Below are positions 29,658-39,860 of a DNA stretch of 64,000 bases, piece after piece. Positions within the stretch are counted from its first letter, which is position 1, and the number at the start of each line of letters is the position of its first letter. Both the position numbers and the translations under genes were made by a program. This stretch comes from Leptodactylus fallax (taxonomy: Eukaryota; Chordata; Amphibia; Anura; Leptodactylidae), in NCBI GenBank assembly GCA_947044405.1, contig CAMRHE010000156.1, positions 1,655,001-1,719,000 on the forward strand. Direction: 5' to 3'. The notes below the pieces were generated by a model. The model was not told where the DNA came from. It ran no database searches and was given only the letters and a program-made list of their open reading frames with translations.

Positions 29658-30409
29658 AGGGGCTTTTCTGGGCAAAAATATTTTTTAAAAAGGTCTGTTA
29701 GTGCTATTAATGGGTTAATAAGTGCACCCAAATACCTATAGCAGTGTTTTGAGTGATTTCTGGGTTTCTCTGGGAGCGCTTGGCATCTTCTGCATTTTTT
29801 TACATGGTGTAGCTTCCTGCTGCCTTAGCTAATTCAATGCACTATGGTAGTTGTAGGTTCTCACTCCTCCCCCTTCCCTCTCTAACACCCCCTCCCTGTC
29901 TCCCTAGCTATCCCGTCCACTACTAGCCCTTCCTAACTAACTCAGCCCACCCCCCCTACCCCATTATACTTACCTGTCTTCTTCCTGTCCACACTTCCTT
30001 CTGCGGGGAACAGCTTCTCCTCTTCTTTGATTCTGCCAGCGCCTGTGCAGCAGTCCCGGCACTATGCTGTAGCCTTCACGCCATCTCTACTGCGCATGCT
30101 TTGGGCTCCCACGCTTACACAATAGAGATGGAATGTCGGCTACAGCGCATGCAGACAGACGTCACAGAAGGAGGAGGATCCATTCCCTGCAGGAGGAAGT
30201 CTGGAAGGAAGAGAGGTAAGTATGATGGGGTGGAGTGGGGGAGTAGTAGTGACGTTCTTTTTCCAGAAACGAGGAAACGGATCATCACTGGATAATCAGA
30301 AAATGTAACTATACATTTTTGCTGAATTATGTACAGTAATTTAGAAAGTAGGCAGGGGGAGGGTGTTTAAATTAGTGTAGGAATTTATATTTATCCCGGA
30401 CAACCCCTT
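29658..30409. mobile_element. Harbinger-like MITE, TAA target
   Basis: TIRs AGGGGCTTTTCTGGG and, read inward from the right, AAGGGGTTGTCCGGG, with TAA on both sides (29655-29657, 30410-30412). Comparison with Tc1-1 (GATTAATTAAGTGACTTCTG) confirms the empty site. A 3-bp TWA duplication is typical of PIF/Harbinger. About 750 bp; interior pyrimidine-rich; no transposase. Confidence 0.75.
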
Positions 30410-30498
30410 TAAATGACTTCTGAAGGTAATTGATTGCACTGGATTTTATTTAGGGGTATCAGAGTACAGGGGGATGAATACTTTTGCAAGCCACTGTA

Positions 30499-30757
30499 GT
30501 TTGACTCTTACTACCTTCTGCACTATCTTTCGTGTAGAGTGTATTCTCTTCTTCCTTAAAACTGTTCCAGAGTGTGATTGATGGATGTGGCAGAGTCAAA
30601 ACCAGATAGACGTATGTATGTATGGAACATGAATGCAGTAAGAGAAGGTCCACCTCACATGGTGAATAACAGATTTAGTACAGCACACACTAAAATACAG
30701 GAAGGTATATCAACAGCATCAAAACAACAAAGTACAGAGTTTCTACAGATAAACATT
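30499..30757. other. No recognised feature
   Basis: Sequence between the Tc1-2 end and the DIRS left terminus. Nothing supported. Confidence 0.4.
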
Positions 30758-30900
30758 TATTCCCTTACTTCCTACAGCACACAATATGGAGTATTCCTGC
30801 CCCTGTGCGCTGGTAGGACAGGCAGAACTTTTAATTAACATAAAATATGCATGACTACACTACCATATAAGAGGGCAAAGAGACCTCCCCCCTTGTGTTT
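30758..30900 (+). repeat. DIRS left inverted terminal repeat
   Basis: TTATTCCCTTACTTCC... matches the reverse complement of 38625-38760 over about 140 bp, including TTTTAATTAACATAAAATAT and AGAGGGCAAAGAGACC. Confidence 0.92.
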
Positions 30901-31602
30901 TTTTCTGTCCTGTGTGGTGGGACAGGTGGAGGGAGGTCTTTTGTCCTCCCATATTTTGTTTTTTCCCCTAAAGTTTGTTAACTTCCTTTGGGGAGTCATC
31001 TTTACACCTCTCTTCTCATCTTTCTTCCACTGGACGCTTCTGTGGAAAAGAAGGGGGTTTTTATTTAGGCAGTTTTTTTGTGTTAGCCAAGCTTTCAACC
31101 TTCGCTCTGAAAAGGTTGATTTCAGTAGTTCATGCAGCTGTGGTTGCATGCTGCATGTTCAGAAAACCTGTGGTGCAGGCCACTTGTACGGCCTTGATGT
31201 GGTGCATTACCATTTCACTTACCTTACAAGCTCCGCGGCCGCCAGTAGTGACGTCGGTCACTTTGTTCTTCCGGAACCTTTGTTTGTGTTCCGGTTTTCC
31301 GGGGACTGAATTCTCAGATGGACTTTTTCTGGCTTAGTTTTTCCTCCTTTTTGCAAGTTTATATTTGCGGAGCCTCTTTTCTGGCATCAGTCTGTATATT
31401 TTTAGCTTAATTCTGTGTACAAAGAATTAAGGTTTGCAAAATTTGTGGGGAAGGAGGATTTTTTGTGTGCACTTCTTGATCATTCCTCCTCCCCTCCTAT
31501 AGAAGTCTTCATCTCAATGCAGGAGATGGGTTGTTTCATAGTGAGGAAGCCCTCAGTACTCCACTTGGATTATTGTTCTTGCTACTGCAGTTCTGTGCAG
31601 CA

Positions 31603-31672
31603 CAGTGGCTCAGTGGTTAGCACTGCAACCTTGCAGTGCTAGAGTCCAGGGTTCAAATCCTGCAAGGAGTTT
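31603..31672 (+). mobile_element. tRNA-derived SINE-like fragment
   Basis: Contains box A-like GTGGCTCAGTGGTTAGCAC and box B-like GGGTTCAAATCC with tRNA spacing. It lies in the DIRS 5' region. It is not a functional tRNA gene: no acceptor stem closes and the sequence runs straight into non-tRNA DNA. Confidence 0.65.
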
Positions 31673-31744
31673 GAGGAAAAAAAAAGAAGGTCTAGTTTGT
31701 GGGCATTGTGACACACTGTGAAACTATTGAAGATTTCCAGGTGA

Positions 31745-32559
31745 TTGACGAAATCTGATGATACCTTGGAAGATTCCAGCAGAGTTCTCTTTCCTCTTGA
31801 GAAGATAAATAGGCTGCTGAAGTCCATCTGGTCAAGGGACCATGATGTTGACAAGGAAGCCTCCTGTTCCACCTCTAGGGGGCCTAGGGAAGAGTCACTG
31901 GAAGAGCTCATGCTTTCGGAATGGAAACATCTGGAAAGCGCTCCCATATATTCCAGGAGATTTAGAACCCTGTTCCCTATTGCGAAGTCTCGGTGGGGTC
32001 TCCCACCTAAAATTGATATGGCAGTGGCCAAGTTGTCCCGTCGTACGGTGGTCCCGGTGGATCTAACCTCCAGGACCCCATGGATAGACGCATAGAGAGT
32101 ACCCTCAGGAAGGTTTATTCTTTGGCCTCTGGTCAGACTTCTGTGGCTATTGCCTCTAATGAAGTCTTAAGCAAGTTATGTGCTGATTTAGCCCAGCTTG
32201 CAAGAGAAATCGACTCTGGAGATGATCTCCTAGCTTTTTTGAGCTCAGTTTCCTTGTCGGCAGATTATTTAGCCGAAGCCTCCCAACATAATTTAAGGCT
32301 GGCGGCCAAATCTTTGGCCCTTTCTATGGCAGCTAGAAGGCCGCTATGGTTAAAACCCTGGAGAGCTGATAATGCCTCCAAGTTCAACCTTTGTTCTCTA
32401 CCCTTTGAGCCGGGTAAGCTTTTTGGCAGAGGCCTGGATGTGATTATGGAAGACCTTGCCGATAAAAAGGGTAAGACTCTGCCAAAGGCCTTTAGAGGCA
32501 GGTCAAGACCTTCCGGCCGGGGTAGAGGTTATCAGTCTCAACCCAGACCTCAGTTCTAG
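31745..32559 (+). pseudogene. gag: DIRS gag-like protein, frameshifted
   Basis: Putative nucleic-acid-binding structural protein of the DIRS element. The first frame (31745-32095) contains RRFRTLFPIAKSRWGLPP and IDMAVAKLSRRTVVPVDL. A frameshift near 32080-32095 leads to the second frame (MDRRIESTLRKVYSLASG, LCADLAQLAREIDSGDD), ending in an arginine/glycine-rich tail (FRGRSRPSGRGRGY) at TAG 32557-32559. The order, helical core then RG-rich tail directly before RT, is typical of vertebrate DIRS gag. It lacks zinc knuckles, as usual for this group. Confidence 0.75.
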
Positions 32560-32589
32560 AAACATCCTAGATATCAGCCTAAGGGTTCT

Positions 32590-33720
32590 GGACGAAGGTT
32601 CCCCAAGGATGTGGACAAAAAGAAGCCTAGCTTTTACATCGGCTGCCTTCTTCCTGTGGCCGAGACTCCTGTCAGAGGTCGGCTTTCTCACTTTTACACT
32701 GTCTGGCAGGAAAACATTCAAGACCCTTGGGTCTTGCAGGTTGTTCAGCGAGGTTATGCGATCGAGTTTCTTCAGCCGCCTCAAGATCGATTCGTCATAA
32801 CCCGCTTCCTTCCTGCGGATCAGCAGGATATATTGGAGTGCTCCATTCACGATTACATCTGCATTGCGGCCTTGGAAGAAGTCCCCCCCTTGGAAGAAGG
32901 ATTCGGTGTCTACTCCCCAGTTTTTCTGGTGCCAAAACCATCAGGCAGCTGGAGAATGATTATAGATTTAAGATATCTGAATCACTTCATAAAGAAAAAA
33001 CATTTTTGTTTGGAGACCGTAAAATCCGTTACATCCTTTCTTCAACAGGGCGAAGTTTTCGTCACTTTAGATCTAAAGGATGCCTATTTGCATGTCCCAA
33101 TATATCCTCCGCACAGAAGGTTTCTCAGAATCGCCGTTTCAGTTTCCGGCCACAGGAAGCATCTTCAGTTCGTAGCCCTGCCCTTTGGCATCTCTTCAGC
33201 TCCTCATACCTTCACCAAAGTTCTAGCTCCTATAGCCGCCTCTCTCAGGCTTCAGGGCCTTTTTGTAGTGTCATACCTGGACGACTGGCTAATAAAAGCC
33301 CAGTCAGAGTCTGTTCTGCTCCAGCAGTTACTGATAGCCATATCCCTTCTCCAAAGCTTGGGTTGGCTGATAAATTGGGAGAAAAGTCAGAAGTAGTTCC
33401 CTCTACCTGCAGGAAGTTCCTGGGGTATCTCCTGGACTCAGACCGCATGGAGGTTTCCTTAACACCGGAAAGGAAGGAAAGATTAATCAGAACTGTCCGG
33501 TTTCACTTCAGAACACGCCTGGTATCCATCAGAACATCCATGAGAGTCCTAGGCCTGATGTGATCCTCAGCCATCGCAGTCCCTTGGGCTTTATGGCATT
33601 TGAGTCCTCTCAGTCTCGACAAGAAGATCAAACTTTCTCCTAGTACCCATCTTTCCCTCAGATGGTGGATACACCTGAAAGACGGAATGTCCACTTGTCC
33701 AACCTCATTGGACCCTGTGA
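32590..33720 (+). pseudogene. pol: DIRS reverse transcriptase / RNase H region
   Basis: The RT is open from 32611 to 33396. Motifs: YSPVFLVPKPSGSWRMIIDL, FVTLDLKDAYLHVPI (first catalytic D), LPFGISSAPHTFTKV and VVSYLDDWLIKA (catalytic YLDD), then LGWLINWEKS. A frameshift near 33385 moves the frame to KFLGYLLDSDRMEVSLTPE and RTSMRVLGLM, where a TGA (33561) follows. PWALWHLSPLSLDKK continues towards RNase H. The sequence is cut at about 33720 by the ERV fragment, so the RNase H active site is not visible. YLDD with the WLI extension favours DIRS over Gypsy. Confidence 0.88.
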
Positions 33721-33724
33721 GGGG

Positions 33725-34680
33725 TTAAGTCCCCCCTGGGATGGATGTCACCGTAAGCCCCATCATCTCAGTCACGTAGAGCTGAAAAGGTTTCTGATAG
33801 TCAGGTAGGCCTAAGGCCGGAGCACTGACTATCTGCAACTTTAGCTGGTAAAACGCATCCAAGGCCTCAGATGTGAGGCTGAATGGGTTTGAGGAGAGGC
33901 TATCGTACAGAGGTTGCATGGTCAGAAATGCAGATCTGATCCATGGCCTACAGTAGGATACCAATCCCAAGAAGGTACGTAGCTGAGCATGAGAGGTCAG
34001 CACCTGCATGTCTCTCACCACCTTGGTCCTCTCATCTGACAGGTGCTTGGTACCCTGGCCGAGACAGTGTCCCACAAACACCACTTTTTGTTTGCAAAAA
34101 TTGCAACTTGTCCTTGGTGGCCTTGCAGCAGTTCTGGCAGAGGAAACACAACAGGCTGATGGTTGCTGCTTCACAGGTTGGTTTGTCTGGAGCATAAAGA
34201 AGAAGGTCATCAACATATTGTAACAAAATGACATCATCATGTGGAAAATACCAAGTACTCATGATAAGTGTAAGACACCTTGTGAATTGGTTAGGACTGT
34301 TTTGCGCCCCTTGTGGTAGTACTGTCCAGGTGTACTGTTTACCCCTAAATGTGAGTGCAAACAAATACTGGCAATCGGGGTGCAAAGGTACAGAAAAAAA
34401 AAGGAAAAAAAACATTGCAAAGATCTACAGCGCTGTAATAAGTGGTTCCAGTAGGGACAGCTGATAACAGGGCATGTGGATTGGGCACTACAGGTGTTTC
34501 AAGTAATGTCACTTTGTTCAATTCCCTGAGATCATGAACCATACGGTATGTGTCTGGTTCTCCCTTTTTGCCCTTTTTCTTCACTGGGGAAAGAGGAGTG
34601 TTAGCTACAGAAGTACATTCCTCTGCTTTCACTAATTCCACTATTGTTACTGCTATGGCATCTTCTTGGGCATGAGTCAA
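33725..34680 (-). pseudogene. pol: ERV reverse transcriptase, fragmented
   Basis: Three overlapping frames carry RT blocks: YRMVHDLRELNKVT and YYSAVDLCNVFF (first D region), QYTWTVLPQGAQNSPNQF, LLQYVDDLLLYA (YVDD active site), and the connection LGLVSYCRPWI with APALGLPDYQKPF. Frameshifts near 34400 and 34200, plus a T-rich insertion in FFPFFF, destroy the gene. The VLPQG...SP and GLVxYCRxWI wording is that of gammaretrovirus-like pol. Confidence 0.82.
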
Positions 34681-34689
34681 AGGATATTG

Positions 34690-35065
34690 TCATAACAGGG
34701 GGTACATCCAATTTACCTAAGTCTGTTTTCCCAGTTGCCCATAACGCTGTTGGCACTTGGGATAACAGTACATTTTCTTCTTCAGTGAGGACAAAAATAC
34801 AACTTGGTGTACTTAACTCGGCAGATAACAAACACAAAATCTCATGGTTAGTATGTGTAACTTTTACATATGCTTCTCCTGATGAATGCAACATGATATT
34901 ACAACCTAATACTCCCATCACATCTGTGCCAAGAATGTTATCTGATGTGTCTGAGACTAAATACCTAGTGAGTATTCTGCTACCCTGAAATGAGGTTTCT
35001 ACAGGATCAGTTTGATCTAAAGCATCCACCGTTTTAGTGAGAAGTCTTCCATAATAAACTTCCAC
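34690..35065 (-). pseudogene. pro: ERV protease C-terminal part and junction
   Basis: Minus-strand frame with ILTRYLVSDTSDNILGTDVM, which resembles the end of a retroviral protease (ILG.D block), then IMLHSSGEAYVKV leading toward RT. The DTG/DSG active site is not visible in this piece. Confidence 0.5.
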
Positions 35066-35069
35066 TGAT

Positions 35070-35980
35070 TCACCTTTCTCTCTTTTAGCAGATACCCTAC
35101 TTCAGGTGATAACAGGCAAGACAATAAATTCACATAACATAGTACAAGACATAATTTCATATGCTTGAGTATTTTCTTGAATATTTTACACATATATATT
35201 ACACAATATTATACACATATTGTCATTGTACCTTACTTTTCCATTTAACCTTAGGCTAACACTTTTATCAAAATATTTTCCCTTTGGGCATAAATAGTCA
35301 TCATACACAGGCTGCGGACCCTGGAGGCCCAAAGCCAAGTTTCACTTTGTAATAATTGACATGTAACATTATTGGGTAACACAGTATCATGTTCAGCTTG
35401 TGATTTTCTGCGTGCCTATCACATCAGATACAATGTCCTTGGAGCTACTTGGCAGTCAATTAATGTTTTGGTTATTCCCTGCAGAACATCTGCAGAGCGC
35501 TACAACAGAATACAGGAATACAATTCAAGCAGATAGTAGTTAATACTGACACCAAATTACATATTACTATTTTTGTACAATTTTCAAATATTTCCCAAAC
35601 CCCACCTTTTGTCATTACCACAGGTGTTCAAAACCCCTGAGTTGTACTTCAGGTTACCTTAAGGGCAAACTGCCAGACTTTAGAATTTTCTTCACTGGAT
35701 TCCAACCAAAAGTTGAACCCCTATGGAATATTACAATTACAGATTAAAATATATAATGTATAATTCCCTGAACATCATACCGATGGTGGACAGTTTTCCT
35801 CTTTGCACTATATCAGATTCTCTGAGTATTTTGTTAAAGTAAGTAATATTTCATACAGAACTGGGAGATAAGATGGGTTATATTAAACAATAATACTGAG
35901 AAGGGTGATGTCTCCCTTCAAGCCTGATTCTCGGAGTGAGGTGGGGGTGATTCATTATTTCCTGAACTATCACCCCTTTA
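35070..35980. other. ERV interior without recognisable coding
   Basis: About 900 bp of AT-rich sequence between the protease and matrix pieces. No capsid or zinc-knuckle motif survives, so it is either decayed gag or unrelated inserted DNA. Confidence 0.4.
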
Positions 35981-35982
35981 TC

Positions 35983-36209
35983 CTATTCTATTGCTTCCTT
36001 CCTTCCATATATGCCTCTTTGCAACTTATTATCTTGAATCAATCCTGCATGGTCTAATCTCCACTGATCCCAAAATCTACTGTCTACTAACCCAGTCTGG
36101 TGTATTCCTGCCTTTTTCAGAATTTTCTTTACCTGTGTGGCTACTTCTTTCCCTTCCCCTATCTCTATTAGTTCACATGGGGTGTACCATATCTTAGAGG
36201 GTCCCATCC
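35983..36209 (-). pseudogene. gag: ERV matrix-like gag start
   Basis: ATG at 36209 begins MGPSKIWYTPCELIEIG. The following helical, lysine-rich residues (EVATQVKKILKKAGI) are compatible with a retroviral matrix domain. MG at the N-terminus could be a myristoylation signal. The frame ends after about 75 codons. Confidence 0.5.
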
Positions 36210-36496
36210 CCACGGGGGGGGGGGGGGCTCTTGCCTTTAAAACTACCTTTCTATTAGCCATCACTTCAGCCAAAAGGGTGAGTGAGCTCCAGGCCTTTTC
36301 TTCCAAGGAACCTTATATATCATTTTTTGCAGATAGGGTCCAACTTAGGTTTCTTCTTTGGTTTAACCCTAAGGTACCTTCCCCCGCCAATAAATCTTAA
36401 CCAATTAGTCTCTTTACTGGTGTTTTTTCCAGCCCCTTCCTCTGAAGAGGAGAAAAAACTGCACACTCTAGATGTTGTGAGATGTCTCCAGATTTA

Positions 36497-38119
36497 CAGT
36501 GCCTTGCGAAAGTATTCGTCCCCCTTGAACTTTTCAACCTTTTGCCACATTTCAGGCTTCAAACATAAGGATATAAAATTTAAATTATTTTTTGGTGAAG
36601 AATCAACAACAAGTTGGACACAATTGCGAAGTGGAATGAAATTTATTGGTTATTTTAAACTTTTGTAAAAAATAAAAAACTGAAAAGTGGGGCATGCAAT
36701 ATTATTCGGCCCCTTTACTTTCAGTGCAGCAAACTCACTCCAGAAGTTCAGTGAGGATCTCTGAATGATCCAATGTTGTCCTAAATGACTGATGATGATA
36801 AATGTAAACCACCTTTGTGTAATCAAATCTCCGTATAAATGCACCTGCTCTGTGATAATCTCAGGGTTCTGTTTAAAGCGCAGAGAGCATCATGAAGACC
36901 AAGGAACACACCAGGCAGGCCCGTGATACTGTTGTGGAGAAGTTTAAAGCTTTAAAGATTTCCCAAACTTTAAACATCTCAAGGAGCACTGTGCAAGCGA
37001 TCATATTGAAATGGAAGGAGTATCAGACCACTGCAAATCTACCAAGACCCGGTCGTCCCTCTAAACTTTCATCTCAAACAAGGAGAAGACTGATCAGAGA
37101 TGCAGCCAAGAGGCCCATGATCACTCTGGATGAACTGCAGAGATCTACAGCTGAGGTGGGAGAGTCTGTCCATAGGACAACAATCAGTCATACACTGCAC
37201 AAATCTGGCCTTTATGGAAGAGTGGCAAGAAGAAAGCCATTTCTCAAAGATATCCATAAAAAGTTTCGTTTAAAGTTTGCCACAAGCCACCTGGGAGACA
37301 CACCAAACATGTGGAAGAAGGTGCTCTGGTCAGATGAAACCAAAAATCGAACTTTTTGGCCACAATGCAAAACGATATGTTTGGCGTAAAAGCAACACAG
37401 CTCATCACCCTGAACACACCATCCCCACTGTCAAACATGGTGGTGGCAGCATCATGGTTTGGGCCTGCTTTTCCTCAGCAGGGACAGAGAAGATGGTTAA
37501 AATTGATGGGAAGATGGATGGAGCCAAATACAGGACCATTCTGGAAGAAAACCTGTTGGAGTCTGCAAAAGACCTGAGACTGGGACGGAGATTTATCTTC
37601 CAACAAAATAATGATCCCAAACATAAAGCAAAATCTACAATGGAATGGTTCACAAATAAACATATCCAGGTGTTAGAATGGCCAAGTCAAAGTCCAGACC
37701 TGAATCCAATCGAGAATCTGTGGAAAGAGCTGAAAACTGCTGTTCACATACGCTCTCCATCCAACCTCACTGAGCTCGAGCTGTTTTCCAAGGAAGAATG
37801 GGCAAGAATTTCAGTCTCTCGATGTGCAAAACTGATAGAGACATACCCCAAGTGACTTGCAGCTGTAATCGCAGCAAAAGGTGGCGCTACAAAGTATTAA
37901 CTTAAGGGGGCCGAATAATTTGGCACGCCCTACTTTCAGTTTTTTATTTTTTACAAAAATTTTAAATAGCCAACAAATTTCGTTCCAATTCACGATTGTG
38001 TCCCAGTTGTTGTTGATTCTTCACCAAAAAATTTAAATTTTATATCCTTATGTTTGAAGCCTGAAATGTAGCAAAAAGTTGAAAAGTTTAAGGGGGCCGA
38101 ATACTTTCGCAAGGCACTG
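36497..38119 (+). mobile_element. Tc1-4, full-length Tc1-like element
   Basis: Ends CAGTGCCTTGCGAAAGTATTC and GAATACTTTCGCAAGGCACTG lie between TA dinucleotides. The TIRs extend over about 200 bp, with internal copies of GGCTTCAAACATAAGGATAT. The target is inside the DIRS recombinase. The family is related to Tc1-1 but distinct (TTCG in place of TTCA in the end; different subterminal blocks). Confidence 0.96.
36892..37855 (+). pseudogene. Tc1-4 transposase, nearly intact
   Basis: ATG at 36892 (MKTKEHTRQARDTVVEKF). The paired-like DNA-binding part includes LNISRSTVQAIILKWKEY and PRPGRPSKLSS. The first catalytic D is in VLWSDETK. One extra A just after that (near 37347) shifts the frame, and the remainder (to 37855) is open: KHGGGSIMVWACFSS, then FQQNNDPKHKA, where N stands in place of the second catalytic D, and [12 protein letters not shown] with the third residue E. 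Only one frameshift and one catalytic substitution are evident in about 320 codons. Confidence 0.93.
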
Positions 38120-38497
38120 TACCTCTTACGTTCATGTTCCTTTAGGAGAGCCGAGAATCTCCTTGTCAACATGTATAGTAGAGACAAAGGTCTCAGGGCT
38201 TCCAAGCCTACCTTGTCTAGGTGGATTAAGGAGGCAATCAAAGTCTCTTTTTTTGCTCAGGGGTTAGCTCCACCCGAATTTTGTACAGCCGATTCAGCCA
38301 GGGCTCTTGGGCGTAGAACCGGGCCTTACCTCTAGATCAGATCTGTGCAGCTGCTTCGTGGTAGTCTCACCTAACCTTTGTAAAATATTATCGACTAGAT
38401 GTTCGGAGTTCTGTGGCGACCACCTTTGGACTGTCAGTCCTAGGTATTGTAGAGCAGGGAAACCCTCCTTAAGGGAATTACTTGCTATATCCCCATA

Positions 38498-38577
38498 TAG
38501 TGCTGCTGTAGGAAGTTAGGGAATCGTTGATTATGATGTTAACCTCTTTTCCCTTAGTCCTAACAGCAGCACAAGCT
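38498..38577 (+). repeat. DIRS internal complementary region
   Basis: TGCTGCTGTAGGAAGTTAGG is complementary to the left ITR start, and GTTGATTATGATGTTAAC followed by CCCTTAGTCCTAACAGCAGC is complementary to the right end (38740-38786). Left-end and right-end complements lie side by side, as needed for DIRS circle formation. Confidence 0.9.
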
Positions 38578-38624
38578 TCCCCTGCTAAACTTGGAAATTT
38601 TAACTTTATAACTTACACAAGGGG

Positions 38625-38786
38625 GGGGGGGGGTCTCTTTGCCCTCTTATAGGATAGCGTAGTCATGCATATTTTATGTTAATTAAAAGTTCAGCCTGTT
38701 CTACCAGCACACAGGGGCAGAAATACCTCATATTGTGCTGCTGTTAGGACTAAGGGAAAACAGATTAACATCATAATCAACGAGTA
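38625..38786 (+). repeat. DIRS right inverted terminal repeat with extension
   Basis: The reverse complement of 30758-30900, then a right-only extension (CAGATTAACATCATAATCAAC, 38761-38781) represented in the internal complementary region. A G-run (38622-38634) adjoins the inner edge. Confidence 0.88.
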
Positions 38787-38900
38787 ACAGCTACATCTAG
38801 TGTCCTAAATGTGAACTGCAGTCAATCTAGCAAATATAGAGACAAAGCTGGCTGTTGCATATCTCCAACAAAAACGACCACCTTCTAGAAAACCATGTTT

Positions 38901-39216
38901 AGCCAGGGCCCCATGTTGCAGATTATACATACAGAAATGCTGCCATTTTCCAAATAGGTATAATATGGCCAGAAAGTCCACAGAGGAAAACTGTATGAAA
39001 ATGCATTGAAAGATTCTGCGGAAAAAAACGCAATGTGTTCCCGCCGTTGTGGTTTTGGAAATCGCAGCATGTCAATTATACCTATGGAAAAGCCGGCGAT
39101 TTCCCTATAGGTATAATTGAAGCAGATAGTCTGCAGAGGAAACTTCTGCAAACTTTCTGTGAAAGCGCTGTGGGAAAAACTGTGATGCATTGCCTCTATG
39201 TGGGGCCTTAGCCTAA
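38901..39216. mobile_element. Fold-back MITE, GGCCCCAT-type, copy 2
   Basis: Ends AGCCAGGGCCCCATGTTGC and ATGTGGGGCCTTAGCCT. It shares TTTTGGAAATCGCAGCATG and TCAATTATACCTATGGAAA with 5695-6263. Shorter, with one arm partly deleted. Confidence 0.75.
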
Positions 39217-39251
39217 AGGTGAAGGGAAGGGTACTAAGATAGACATTTAAC

Positions 39252-39422
39252 CCACACTTCTGCATTTGGTTAAACTGCTGCAGTGTGATATCTTATCACA
39301 AACGACAAGAAAAACTATGAAAAGTCATTGGAAAACCATCTTTCAATGACTTTCCATTGGTTTTTATTGTCTTCTGTGATCAGATATCACACTGCAGCAG
39401 TTTAACCAGTTGCAGAAGTTTG
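39252..39422. mobile_element. Short palindromic MITE
   Basis: ACTTCTGCATTTGGTTAAAC...TGATATCT and AGATATCA...GTTTAACCAGTTGCAGAAGT are inverted arms of about 45 bp. The inner part (AAAGTCATTGGAAA / TTTCAATGACTTTCC) is also inverted, so the ~170-bp unit folds on itself throughout. Confidence 0.8.
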
Positions 39423-39639
39423 GTTAACTGTTCTACATCTGTATATTATAATGTTTATTATATATTCACATAAACTACTGATTTATAAAAAAAAAATACT
39501 ATAAAAACAGGTATACTTTAATAAGTACTTCAAGAAAAAAAAGATTGTAGTAATGTATAAGACAGGAGAACCATTCTATATATTTTATTATATCTTATTA
39601 TAGGTCCTAAAATATATACATTGTATATTGTATGATTGA

Positions 39640-39860
39640 AGCTAAGTTCACACCTGCGCTTGGGTTTCCGTTTAAAAAGTGGTTACCCGCGGAATCCCAC
39701 ATACCCCATAGACTATAAAGGGGCACGCTGAGTTTCTGCCTGAAAAATGTGGAGAGAGAAGTTCTGCTTGCAGGACTTTTCTCTCCGCATTTTTCAAGCG
39801 GAATGGGGAACAGAATCCCCGAACTATGAGCAAGCGTAGATGTAAACCCAGCCTTACCAT
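39640..39860. mobile_element. Fold-back MITE, TTCACACC-type, copy
   Basis: Starts AAGCTAAGTTCACACCTGCG and ends CAAGCGTAGATGTAAACCCAGC. Interior blocks AAAAAGTGGTTACC and AGGACTTTTCTCTCC match 26110-26310; the ends match the palindrome at 2533-2948. Confidence 0.75.

Larger units (their letters stand above)
29108..30497 (-). mobile_element. Tc1-2, truncated Tc1 of the Tc1-1 family, with nested MITE
   Basis: The right end GAATACTTTTGCAAGCCACTG is followed by TA at 30498-30499. The left side stops inside the transposase at about 29108 with no TIR. A Harbinger-like MITE (29658-30409) is inserted between the start codon region and the right TIR. Confidence 0.85.
33721..36213 (-). mobile_element. 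Endogenous retrovirus fragment inside DIRS
   Basis: Minus-strand pieces occur in retroviral order: a matrix-like gag start (36209), a gap without clear coding (35070-35980), protease end (about 35065-34900) and RT (34680-33725). LTRs, integrase and env are absent. Neither edge shows a clean terminus, and DIRS sequence is missing between the two sides, so the fragment came with a deletion or rearrangement. Motif style resembles gamma/epsilon-type retroviruses. An old, non-functional copy. Confidence 0.75.
36228..38345 (+). pseudogene. DIRS tyrosine recombinase, split by Tc1-4
   Basis: Tyrosine recombinase (lambda-integrase type) used by DIRS elements in place of a DDE integrase. The left part (36228-36494) reads AFKTTFLLAITSAKRVSEL, holding the first catalytic R region, then PYISFFADRVQLRF and DVVRCLQIY up to the TA at 36495. 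After Tc1-4, the frame resumes at 38122 with LRSCSFRRAENLLVNMYS, KPTLSRWIKEAIKV and FCTADSARALG. The expected H-x-x-R box is degraded, and the terminal Y is not certain. The N-terminal part is lost with the ERV deletion. Confidence 0.82.
30758..38786 (+). mobile_element. DIRS-type tyrosine-recombinase retrotransposon, interrupted
   Basis: Diagnostic parts are inverted terminal repeats (30758-30900 and 38625-38786), an internal complementary region near 38498-38577, a gag-like ORF, a DIRS-class RT and a tyrosine recombinase. DIRS elements replicate through a circle and integrate with a recombinase, so no target duplication is expected and none is seen. A SINE-like piece, an ERV fragment (33721-36213) and Tc1-4 (36497-38119) interrupt it. 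RNase H is incomplete and the stretch up to the recombinase N-terminus is missing. Confidence 0.9.

Noticed and set aside
31603..31672. tRNA gene
   Set aside because: A- and B-box-like motifs are present, but no acceptor stem or cloverleaf closes; it fits a tRNA-derived SINE fragment.
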